A stretch of 10,922 bases of DNA from Chlamydiota bacterium. GTDB taxonomy: Bacteria; Chlamydiota; Chlamydiia; Chlamydiales; SM23-39. The translations under genes and the position numbers were made by a program. The stretch is taken from contig JAJFMM010000003.1 in assembly GCA_021772165.1 (NCBI GenBank), positions 1 through 10,922 of the forward strand, in the 5' to 3' direction. This document shows, in pieces, positions 1 to 6,316 of the stretch; the stretch's first letter is position 1; each line of letters begins with the position of its first letter. The notes beneath the pieces were generated by a model. That model was not told where the DNA came from and ran no database searches. It was given only the letters and a program-made list of their open reading frames with translations.

Positions 1-386
1 AAGAGAGTCACTCCTTCAGCGAGTGCATCAGCGTACTCTGGATGTAAAAGGAGGGTGTGCCGGTTTTCTTCTATTGAGACGTTAGACTTTGCTAAAAATC
101 TCAATCCTTTGGCGACGATGGGAGCGAATTTGTGACATAGCAGAAGAGTGGTCAGATTGTCTTCTGTATAGATTGTTGCTTTTTTTAAGATCTCAATGCC
201 TTGAGCGAGCTGGAGAGCCGAGTCAGGGTGCTGTTCAAGAGCGATCAGCTCCTTTTCTTTCATATTTGGGAATTGAAGGGACTGCTCTCTGATTTCTTGC
301 ACTCTCGCTTCAAGATCAGTCGTTGAGGAAGATTCGGCCGGAGCAGCTGTCTGAGATAGGTATAAGGATATGGAAAGAGGTGTCAT
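1..386 (-). CDS. Helical-repeat protein, N-terminal 128 residues (truncated by window edge)
   Basis: The reading frame starts at an ATG at 386 and stays open to base 1, so only the first 128 residues are visible. The ATG overlaps the stop of the upstream 552-aa gene in an ATGA arrangement, which suggests translational coupling and a shared transcript. After about 40 residues of Ser/Thr/Ala-rich leader, three units begin at about residues 42, 73 and 104, exactly 31 residues apart, each with a polar turn then a leucine pair (for example YTEDNLTTLL and SIEENRHTLL). The same unit builds the upstream protein, so the two are paralogues in tandem. No membrane segment or clear signal peptide is visible here, unlike the upstream protein. 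Function is unknown. Inference: an alpha-solenoid protein for protein-protein contact, possibly a secreted effector. Confidence 0.75.
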   Translation of the reverse strand, partial: MTPLSISLYLSQTAAPAESSSTTDLEARVQEIREQSLQFPNMKEKELIALEQHPDSALQLAQGIEILKKATIYTEDNLTTLLLCHKFAPIVAKGLRFLAKSNVSIEENRHTLLLHPEYADALAEGVTL

Positions 387-2041
387 CTTGTCTGTTTTCC
401 GGCATCAAGAGCTGGGGAATCAAAATCGCCCTGTTTGGCGACCTCTCTCAATGCATCGAGAAACTGCTCTGGTTGACGCACATGGGGATTCTCTTGTAAC
501 CATTCGTTTCCCCTCTGGAGGAGAAGATCTGTTTTGTCAATCGCTTGAACCTCAGGATTTGAGAAAAAGAAATTAATGGCATCGGTGGGGTCAACTTCAT
601 CTTTTTCCACGGGATCGATTTCCAATCCTGGGACATTTCCTTGAAGCACACCTACTACTAATTCTACCATTTTACCGGTATTGCAGATTCTCATGCCCTC
701 ATCGATAGAGTCTGCCAGAGAAGAGATCATCGAGAGCTTTGCATTTTCGAAATCCTTTGGATCCGGCAGGCCGTGGATGAACATCCAGAGACGAGCTAAG
801 ATCTCTTCACCAGTTAGTTCCAATCCGGCGATAGACCAAGGATCCTGAGGTCCTATCAGAGCGGGGAAAAGATCCATTTTTTTATCCCTGGACTCGCCTT
901 CTAAAACGTACAAGGCATTGAATTTAACTAAACTAGCCTCTTGAAGGTGTAAATAGTCTCTAAATCCCTCTGCAAGTTTGAGGATGAGATCTTGGTCAAG
1001 AGCTTGATCCTCTTTTAGTTTGATGAAGGCATCTCTGACTTGTTCCTCTCGACTGTGAACGTTTTCTCCTTGAGCGTGTAGGTAACCCAAATCATTGCCT
1101 TTGAGTTCTGTTACTAAAGCGTGTGCGATTGCAAAAGCTTGCTCAGGGCTCGTGGAAAGAAGATCTAAGCTCTCCTGTGATAGGAGGTCATTGTGATGTA
1201 AGAAAGAAGTTCCCATGAAGAGTGGGGAAATAGACTCCGGGGATCTGAGAAAACGTTCTATATTTTCCGGCTCGAGGAGGTGGGCTATCTCTAAACAGCG
1301 AATAGCTAAATTGAGCATAGGAAGCGCTTCGGGAGCCTCTGTAAAACGAAGCAGCTGCTTGAAGTGTGTTTCTGTTAAGATTGCAGCGCAACTCATGATC
1401 CTGAGCAAGTAGGAGAAGACTTCGTCTAAGTGTGAATGGTCAAAAAGAATGTTTAAATGCGCTTGGGTTAGGAGGTCAGCTATTCTTAAGCTCTCAATTC
1501 CCGTTCCTAGGGCAGGACTTTCTAAAAATGCTTCTATGTTATTTTCTGACAGCAGACCTTTTTCTTCTAAACCCATGAGCCCTAGGGTTATGTAGAAGGC
1601 TTGCTCTTCGCTGTACTGAAGCAAATTCTCGAACTGTTGTTGCGATAGTTTAAAAATATCACTCAAGTCGCAGAGCATTAGAATGGCAGATTGGACATTC
1701 AGCGGTCGTTTAAGAAAAGCGTTGTAGTTACTCTGTGAGAGGAGCTTTGCCTTGCTGAAGATAAGGACTTCCTCTCCATCCGCCTGTTGCTCTTCCAATT
1801 CCAATGGGGGAATCTCCGATGAGTGCCGTGTGGTTGCTTTATAGATCGCAAAGATTGCTAACGCCGCTCCTATCGTGTAGGGAGTGACTGTCAATGATTT
1901 GGAGGAGTCGGTAGTAGAGAGTGTTTGAAAAATAGCAAAAGCAACCATCGCAACAACGCCGGTGGTAGTTGCAGATTGGATATCGCTCCACGTCCAATCA
2001 GGAATGCGAGGAGTAGCTCTGTCGATGGTCGGAGAAGTCAT
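383..2041 (-). CDS. Inc-like membrane protein with 31-residue helical repeats (552 aa)
   Basis: I do not recognise a named gene. Residues 23-41 and 52-69 are two hydrophobic segments separated by a short polar loop, the bilobed layout typical of chlamydial inclusion membrane (Inc) proteins. From about residue 100 to 315 there are about seven units of 27-34 residues, each opening with L-S/T-x-x-x-hydrophobic then a leucine pair (KLLSQSNYNAFL, GLLSENNIEAFL, ADLLTQAHLNIL, AILTETHFKQLL, HLLEPENIERFL, DLLSQESLDLL), consistent with a two-helix solenoid. The C-terminal third is a separate helical region with an ICNTGK...VLQG stretch at 452-468 that I recall, without certainty, from other amoeba-associated bacterial proteins. 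There is no good Shine-Dalgarno sequence before the ATG. Inference: an inclusion-membrane or host-directed protein with its repeats facing the host cytosol. The gene, and the existence of the repeat, are well supported; the role is not. Confidence 0.85.
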   Translation of the reverse strand: MTSPTIDRATPRIPDWTWSDIQSATTTGVVAMVAFAIFQTLSTTDSSKSLTVTPYTIGAALAIFAIYKATTRHSSEIPPLELEEQQADGEEVLIFSKAKLLSQSNYNAFLKRPLNVQSAILMLCDLSDIFKLSQQQFENLLQYSEEQAFYITLGLMGLEEKGLLSENNIEAFLESPALGTGIESLRIADLLTQAHLNILFDHSHLDEVFSYLLRIMSCAAILTETHFKQLLRFTEAPEALPMLNLAIRCLEIAHLLEPENIERFLRSPESISPLFMGTSFLHHNDLLSQESLDLLSTSPEQAFAIAHALVTELKGNDLGYLHAQGENVHSREEQVRDAFIKLKEDQALDQDLILKLAEGFRDYLHLQEASLVKFNALYVLEGESRDKKMDLFPALIGPQDPWSIAGLELTGEEILARLWMFIHGLPDPKDFENAKLSMISSLADSIDEGMRICNTGKMVELVVGVLQGNVPGLEIDPVEKDEVDPTDAINFFFSNPEVQAIDKTDLLLQRGNEWLQENPHVRQPEQFLDALREVAKQGDFDSPALDAGKQTR

Positions 2042-2073
2042 GGGATTAAAATTTCGTGTTTTTTGAGGCCAAT

Positions 2074-2102
2074 AGTATGGAAAAGAGATGGTTTGGTTGC
2101 AA
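2074..2102 (-). promoter_or_regulatory. Possible sigma-70-like promoter for the 552-aa repeat gene
   Basis: On the minus strand TTGCAA (2097-2102) is followed after 17 bases by CATACT (2074-2079), each matching the consensus at four of six positions, about 30 bases before the ATG at 2041. It lies just beyond the stop of the decayed paralogue, where a promoter for the repeat genes would be expected. This is a match by eye only. Confidence 0.3.
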
Positions 2103-2103
2103 T

Positions 2104-2328
2104 CTAAAAGGTGGTTAACACTAGTGAATTCTCTGAGTCGTAATCGTTTAGACGAGCGGTTTCTCTTAACAGATCGAGAAAGCCCTCTCGCTTGAGCACT
2201 TTGGAATTCTCGCCTAATCAGATGATCCCTGCGTTAAGGAGCTCTTCTGTATTGTCGATTTGTTGATGCTTAGGATCTGAGAAGAAGGTATTGAGAGCTT
2301 CGGTAGGGGCAACTTCGACTTTTTCCAC
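2104..2328 (-). pseudogene. Decayed 3' end of a third repeat-gene paralogue
   Basis: Translated on the minus strand directly after the priA stop, this stretch reads VEKVEVAPTEALNTFF, then SDPKHQQIDNTEELLNAGII, a TGA (2218-2220), then LGENSKVLKREGFLDLLRE and a terminal TAG (2104-2106). It aligns without gaps to residues 478-542 of the 552-aa protein; I count about 35 identical positions of 65. The TGA falls exactly at Trp514 of the intact protein (TGG to TGA). There is no start codon, and the similarity begins right at the priA stop codon, so the 5' part of the gene has been lost, perhaps by recombination or deletion beside priA. By chance the remnant is in the same frame as priA. It is a relic of a tandem family, not an expressed gene. 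Confidence 0.8.
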
Positions 2329-4551
2329 TTAAAAGAAGGTAGACGTTGGGTCTATGTCGATGAGGATATGGATTTTTCTCGATGTGGGAGCTCTTGAGCG
2401 TAGCGTTGTGAGGCAATCGGAGAGGGGCATGATGTTTCCTGTCTTAGTAAGGAACTGGAAGCGGTAGCGGTCTTTGATTTTAGGGTGGCCTGCGGGCAGG
2501 GCTGGTAGGATCTCTGTGTTGGGCAGGGCCGCGGACACAAGAGCTGTTCGGAATTGGGTAATTGCTTCGAGCGTCTCGTTTTCGTCAGGTCCGCTGAAGA
2601 CGACTTTGGCCAGGCGACAGAATGGGGGGAAGGAGAAGAGTCTTCTCTCATCAATTTCGCGGGTGTGGAAGGCCTGATAGTCTTGCGTGGCGGCGAGGTG
2701 GAGGAGGGGATGTTGAGGTAAAAATGTTTGCAGGATCACCTCGCCTTTGAGCTCGGAGCGGCCGGCTCTGCCGGAGGCTTGTGCGATGAGCTGGAAGAGC
2801 GATTCTGAGGAGCGAAAGTCGGGGATCTGCAGCGCTGCATCTGCATTGAGGATGCCGACGAGGGTGACGGATGGAAAGTGAAAGCCTTTCGCAATCATCT
2901 GTGTGCCGATCAAGACGTCTGCTTTATGTGCGCGGAACTGCTTGAACATCTCTTCGTGGCTATTTTTTTTCTGTGTGGTGTCGCGGTCCATGCGCAGTGT
3001 GCGCACATCGGGAAAGATGGCGCAGAGACTCTTTTCCACGTGCTCGGTGCCAAAGCCGCGAAATTCCATCTGCGAGGAGCTTTGGCAAGAGGGGCACTGT
3101 CGCAGCAAGTGCGTCTGGTAGTCGCAGAGGTGGCAGCGCAGGGTGTTTGGCCCTTTATGGTAGGTCAGTGAGAGGTCGCAGTGTGGACATTTTGCGATGT
3201 AGCGGCACTCGGAGCAGATCTGCATGCGCCGATAGCCTCTTTTGTTGAGCAGCAGTAGCGTCTGCTCTCCTTTTTTTGTTTTTTCTTTGATTGCGTCGAG
3301 GAGATCGGGCGAAAAGTGGGAGAAGCCGCCTGCTTTATCGAGCGCGCTTTTCATATCGATGATGCGCATGGTGGGCTGCGAGGCTTTTGTGGCTCTCGAG
3401 GTGAGGATGTTGAGGCGGTATTTTCCGTTTATGGCGTTGTGGTAGGAGTCGAGAGAGGGCGTGGCACTGCCGAGGAGGACGACGGCTTTTTCGAGTTTGC
3501 CGCGCATCACGGCGATATCGCGAGCGTGATAGGTGGGCATCTCTTCGTTCTGTTTATATGAGCTGTCGTGCTCTTCATCGATGATGATCAGGCCTAGATC
3601 TTGCGCGGGGCAGAAGATCGCAGAGCGCGCGCCAATGGCGATCTTGGTCTCGCCTTTTTTTAGCGATTCCCAGGCGGCGCTGCGCTCTCCCAGGCTCTTT
3701 CTGTGGTGCAGGACGGCGAGCTTGATGCCGAAGCGCGCACGGAAGCGCTCAATCGTTTGGGAAGTGAGGGCGATTTCAGGGACGAGTAAGAGAGCGCTTT
3801 TTCCAAGATCGAGTACTTGCTGGATCGCTTGTAGGTAGACCTCAGTTTTGCCACTTCCGGTGACACCGAAGAGAAGGTGTGTTTTGAAGGTGCCGCTTTG
3901 CAGGCTCTCTCCGATATCTTTGAGGCATGTCGCTTGTTCTGCATTGAGTGTTTTGGGCGGTGAGGGGAAGAAATCAGCATCTTCTAGTGCGTCGTCTACG
4001 ATTTCTTCTAGCTGCAGCGCTTTTTTCTTCACCAGAGAATCGATGGGAGAGCGGGAGATCTCTAACTCTTCGAGTAGCGCGGAGAGAAAGGGTGGTTTTT
4101 CAGCGTTGAGGATTTTTTCTAGTACGGAGGCTTGTGCGCTCTGTTTGCTTTGCAGCTTTTTGCAGAGTTCGAGTGCAAGCTCGCGCGTGGTGGCCAGTTT
4201 CACGGTGAGGCGTGTTTTGGGTTTGATCTCGCGGCGAACGTTTGGCGGGGTGAAGCATTTCATGGTGCGCTGCAGAGAGGTGCAGTAGTAGCGCGACATC
4301 CAGTGGGCGAGCTGCCAGAGAGGATCGGAGAGAGTGGTTTGAGTAATGAGGCGATGCAGGGGGCGCAATTTGGCGAACTGTGAGGCTTTTTTCAGCGTCG
4401 CGATGGTGCCTTTTCTAAGTGAGTTTCTTACATAGACCTCAACGCGGCTGCCGACTTGGATCGAGGCGCGAAAGGTCTCTGGAATCTCATAGTCGAGAGG
4501 CTTTTCGAGGTTCTGGTCGAGGAGTACTTCGGCTACGCGAGCTTCTGACAT
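2329..4551 (-). CDS. priA: Primosomal protein N' (replication restart helicase PriA), 740 aa
   Basis: PriA binds stalled or repaired forks, unwinds the lagging arm 3' to 5' using ATP, and starts reloading of the DnaB helicase. All expected parts are visible: an N-terminal DNA-binding region (about residues 1-190), Walker A GVTGSGKT at 229-236, Walker B DEEH at 325-328, GSATP at 361-365, eight zinc-ligand cysteines in CxxC pairs at 446/449, 455/458, 473/476 and 486/489, and a helicase motif VI-like SGRAGR at 593-598. The length is close to the E. coli protein (732 aa). I chose the ATG at 4551, giving MSEARVAEVLLDQ; the frame is open upstream to an ATG at 4758, but that extension lies inside the upstream gene and is low-complexity, not PriA-like. 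The start overlaps the end of the 259-aa gene by 19 bases, so the two are probably translationally coupled. This is a confident assignment. Confidence 0.97.
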   Translation of the reverse strand: MSEARVAEVLLDQNLEKPLDYEIPETFRASIQVGSRVEVYVRNSLRKGTIATLKKASQFAKLRPLHRLITQTTLSDPLWQLAHWMSRYYCTSLQRTMKCFTPPNVRREIKPKTRLTVKLATTRELALELCKKLQSKQSAQASVLEKILNAEKPPFLSALLEELEISRSPIDSLVKKKALQLEEIVDDALEDADFFPSPPKTLNAEQATCLKDIGESLQSGTFKTHLLFGVTGSGKTEVYLQAIQQVLDLGKSALLLVPEIALTSQTIERFRARFGIKLAVLHHRKSLGERSAAWESLKKGETKIAIGARSAIFCPAQDLGLIIIDEEHDSSYKQNEEMPTYHARDIAVMRGKLEKAVVLLGSATPSLDSYHNAINGKYRLNILTSRATKASQPTMRIIDMKSALDKAGGFSHFSPDLLDAIKEKTKKGEQTLLLLNKRGYRRMQICSECRYIAKCPHCDLSLTYHKGPNTLRCHLCDYQTHLLRQCPSCQSSSQMEFRGFGTEHVEKSLCAIFPDVRTLRMDRDTTQKKNSHEEMFKQFRAHKADVLIGTQMIAKGFHFPSVTLVGILNADAALQIPDFRSSESLFQLIAQASGRAGRSELKGEVILQTFLPQHPLLHLAATQDYQAFHTREIDERRLFSFPPFCRLAKVVFSGPDENETLEAITQFRTALVSAALPNTEILPALPAGHPKIKDRYRFQFLTKTGNIMPLSDCLTTLRSRAPTSRKIHILIDIDPTSTFF

Positions 4552-5312
4552 AGGGCTTTCCAAAGGGAGCGTTTGAGTAGGGGATCTTTCAGGTAGAGGG
4601 AGAGGTCGGGGAGTAGAAAGAGCGGGGTTTTTTGCAGGAATCTCTCGGAGTGAGTCGGCAGCTCGCGGTAGTATTGTAAGAGGTTGGGTAGTTGCCAAAG
4701 CGTAGAGTCGCAGATGATGACAGTTTTGAGCTCTGCTACGGAGAGAAAGGCTTCCCACTGCTTCTCGTTTTCAATCGAGTTGCACTGGATCAGGCGCGCG
4801 TCTCCAAAGGCCACATCGAGCGCTTGAGAGAGATGCTCGAGCAGCTGGCGGTGCGGTTCCGATTCTTGATAAAAGAGTAGGGAGATCGAAGCTGCTTGAT
4901 TGCGCGTTTTCCAGCGCTCGGAGATCTGCTTGGCTAGGGTGTCTTTTGGGATCTCGTCGAGGATGCGGATCTGGGGAGAAATTTTAGCAAAGAGCTTTCG
5001 GAGATCGTCAAAGCGCTCTAGAGGCTGGCGAGCAGGTTTTTCGGTCTGAGCAGGAAGGGTGATCGCCGGCGGCTGAGGTGTTGCTGCAGCTGGTTTCGGT
5101 TTTTCCTTTTTTGGAGGCGGGGCAACAGGCGCTGGCGCGGGTTCTGGCGCAGGTTCTGGTTGGGACTCGGCTAGCGGGGTGGGTTTTAAGGTGCGGTAGA
5201 GGGTGCGGAAATAGTCGCAATCATCAGCGGAGGCTAGAAGAGGTTCTTCAGCAAGAGCGGCTTGCTGGATTTGGCGAATAAGATCTAATGCTTCGCTGTA
5301 GAGGGCGTCCAT
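4533..5312 (-). CDS. Psi-like (HolD-like) hypothetical protein with Pro-rich linker, 259 aa
   Basis: The protein has three parts: a short helical N-terminus (1-42), a low-complexity Pro/Ala/Glu/Lys linker (about 43-94), and an alpha/beta C-terminal domain (about 97-259). The linker is partly encoded by a 12-base tandem repeat at 5134-5157. The end of the domain, LPDLSLYLKDPLLKRSLWKALC, follows the pattern P-x-L-...-[ND]-P-x-x-[KR]-x-x-L-W-...-C that I recall from the C-terminus of the E. coli DNA polymerase III psi subunit (HolD); psi-type proteins of other bacteria can also carry a Pro-rich linker. In E. coli, psi links the clamp loader to chi and SSB. The gene starts 28 bases inside the 205-aa gene, with GAGGG six bases before its ATG, and overlaps priA by 19 bases. 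A replication role is inference. I also recall a chlamydial hypothetical gene beside priA (CT779 in C. trachomatis), possibly the orthologue. Confidence 0.85.
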   Translation of the reverse strand: MDALYSEALDLIRQIQQAALAEEPLLASADDCDYFRTLYRTLKPTPLAESQPEPAPEPAPAPVAPPPKKEKPKPAAATPQPPAITLPAQTEKPARQPLERFDDLRKLFAKISPQIRILDEIPKDTLAKQISERWKTRNQAASISLLFYQESEPHRQLLEHLSQALDVAFGDARLIQCNSIENEKQWEAFLSVAELKTVIICDSTLWQLPNLLQYYRELPTHSERFLQKTPLFLLPDLSLYLKDPLLKRSLWKALCQKLA

Positions 5313-5902
5313 CTCAATCCCTCGAAGAGAACTTCGTGTTGTTTACAGAAGCTTTCAAAGCCTCTTTGGGAAAAACCCTGCGCGATGACGTGGCGCAGTT
5401 CAAGGGGATCTTGGAATAGGTTTTGGAGAAGCTGTTCAATGCTTCTATTTCCAAGATGCTTGTTGAGTCTCTGGCGCAGTTCGACAAGTGCGTACATAGG
5501 GGCTTCACTTTCTCTGCAATCTGAGAAATGTTCAGCAAGGAGAGGGAAGAACTCCTGCAGTTTTTCAAAAATGATGCCTGCGGAATGTTTACTTCGACGC
5601 ACTCGGCAAACGATAACTTGTAAATCCTCGAGGGCATTGAGCAGCTCTTCTCCCTTTTGGGAGTTTTCTAACAGGGCTTCGCAATAAATGCAAAGTTTGC
5701 GCAGGATTCCCAGTTTCATCATAGGCATTCCCTCTAATAAATCGGGATGTAATTGCTGGATGCCTTGAAGAAGTTGGTGCGATTTCGCCAAGGAGAACGT
5801 GGAGGCGATCTCGAGTGCTCTCGCATATTCATGCAAGATGAATTGAAGGCACAGGGCCTTCGCGGAGGTTTTATCTAAGTTCGTTAGTTGTGCTGCGATC
5901 AT
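5285..5902 (-). CDS. Hypothetical alpha-helical protein, first gene of the priA operon (205 aa)
   Basis: I do not recognise this protein. It is predicted to be soluble and almost wholly alpha-helical: long amphipathic stretches, many Leu, Glu and Gln residues, no membrane segment or signal peptide, and about half a dozen scattered cysteines with no metal-binding spacing. Its 3' end overlaps the following psi-like gene by 28 bases, and that gene overlaps priA, so the three are very likely co-transcribed in this order. The ATG at 5902 is the only reasonable start, since the next Met is near residue 59; no Shine-Dalgarno sequence precedes it. A possible extended -10 element lies about 22 bases upstream. 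The position suggests a link to DNA replication or repair, but nothing in the sequence proves this. Confidence 0.8.
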   Translation of the reverse strand: MIAAQLTNLDKTSAKALCLQFILHEYARALEIASTFSLAKSHQLLQGIQQLHPDLLEGMPMMKLGILRKLCIYCEALLENSQKGEELLNALEDLQVIVCRVRRSKHSAGIIFEKLQEFFPLLAEHFSDCRESEAPMYALVELRQRLNKHLGNRSIEQLLQNLFQDPLELRHVIAQGFSQRGFESFCKQHEVLFEGLRWTPSTAKH

Positions 5903-5923
5903 AGGTATGGAAAACAGGTCGAG

Positions 5924-5932
5924 ATTCTAACA
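5924..5932 (-). promoter_or_regulatory. Possible extended -10 element for the 205-aa/psi-like/priA operon
   Basis: On the minus strand TGTTAGAAT ends 21 bases before the ATG at 5902, with no convincing -35 hexamer. The same TGNTAGAAT form occurs upstream of ftsY (7245-7253). It would give a leader of roughly 15 bases without a Shine-Dalgarno sequence. The call is by eye. Confidence 0.3.
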
Positions 5933-5978
5933 CAGATATCGAATCGAGAAAAACATTTTTTCTTAAGGGAGGTCTGAA

Positions 5979-5999
5979 AACCCCGCTTTTGCGGAGGTT
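5979..5999 (-). terminator. Short GC-rich hairpin, possible terminator of the ftsY transcript
   Basis: AACC (5979-5982) pairs with GGTT (5996-5999) and CCGC (5983-5986) with GCGG (5991-5994), with a four-base loop and one bulged A at 5995. Read on the minus strand the stem runs into only four T residues, so it is at best a weak intrinsic terminator between ftsY and the 205-aa gene. It could also be part of the larger repeat region to its right. Confidence 0.35.
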
Positions 6000-6014
6000 G
6001 CGAGGGATTTTTGG

Positions 6015-6244
6015 CCACACAGCTATTTGGAGAACGAAGTAAACTTCTAAAGGAAACACTGGGCAATTCATGCTTTTAATTTCGGGGATCAAATCTGCTG
6101 CGATCGAGTTTTCGGAAGTCGCTAACCGGGAAAGGTTGACGACTTCCTCCAAACTCGATCTCGCTACGATTTGCTCTCCCGATCTCAAAAACAGCAATTA
6201 CCCAGCGCTTCCTAAAGTTAACGGGTTCGAAAATCGCTCTGTGG
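6015..6244. repeat. Degenerate inverted duplication, two arms of about 112 nt around a 6-nt loop
   Basis: The gap between ftsY and the 205-aa gene (5903-6316) holds no gene I can support but does contain a long imperfect palindrome. The left arm (6015-6127) read forward matches the right arm (6134-6244) read in reverse complement over its whole length with small indels. Blocks in order, outside to centre: CCACA-AGC-ATTT, GAAC..GT-AACTT, AGGAA-C-CTGGG-AATT, AAATC, GATCGAGTTT (6102-6111 with 6151-6160), GGAAGTCG (6114-6121 with 6140-6147) and AACC/GGTT around the loop GGGAAA (6128-6133). Identity looks like roughly 70 percent. It could be a structured RNA, or the relic of a palindromic mobile element. 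Several indels are not multiples of three, so it is probably not coding. Confidence 0.8.
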
Positions 6245-6254
6245 ATTGCAATCC
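6243..6254. repeat. Perfect 12-bp palindrome with a degenerate second copy
   Basis: GGATTGCAATCC is self-complementary. The wider form TGGATTGCAATCCCAT (6242-6257) recurs imperfectly as TGGAATGCAATACAT (6275-6289), 33 bases on. This could be a pair of binding sites for a dimeric regulator or simply the outer edge of the large inverted repeat. Confidence 0.35.
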
Positions 6255-6316
6255 CATTTTTTCGCTTAAAACAGTGGAATGCAATACATAGTCAGGGGGT
6301 GTTGATTAACAGGATT

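Noticed and set aside
2221..2331. Read-through fusion of PriA with the downstream repeat-protein remnant, since both share a frame
   Set aside because: A TAA separates them, the remnant has its own in-frame TGA, and PriA is already full length; the shared frame is most simply chance.
3848..4288. Plus-strand 146-codon open frame opposite priA
   Set aside because: Serine- and cysteine-rich low-complexity translation, antisense to conserved priA sequence, so a shadow frame.
4552..4758. 69-residue N-terminal extension of PriA
   Set aside because: It overlaps the upstream 259-aa gene in another frame, has no PriA-like content, and the ATG at 4551 gives the normal PriA start and length.
5134..5157. 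12-base tandem repeat as a possible mobile or CRISPR-like repeat
   Set aside because: It encodes the Pro-Glu-Pro-Ala linker of the 259-aa protein and is ordinary low-complexity coding sequence.
5871..6197. Minus-strand reading frame (108 codons) overlapping the start of the 205-aa gene
   Set aside because: Same reason as the plus-strand frame: it is a by-product of the palindrome and conflicts with the better supported 205-aa gene.
6215..6240. GGGTTCGAAAATCGC stretch resembling a tRNA T-loop
   Set aside because: The bases flanking the loop do not pair as a T stem, and no acceptor or anticodon arm is found nearby.
6070..6291. Small plus-strand reading frame (73 codons) in the ftsY/205-aa gap
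   Set aside because: It lies within the inverted duplication. A similar peptide appears on the opposite strand only because the arms are complementary; indels between the arms are not codon-sized and no ribosome binding site was seen.
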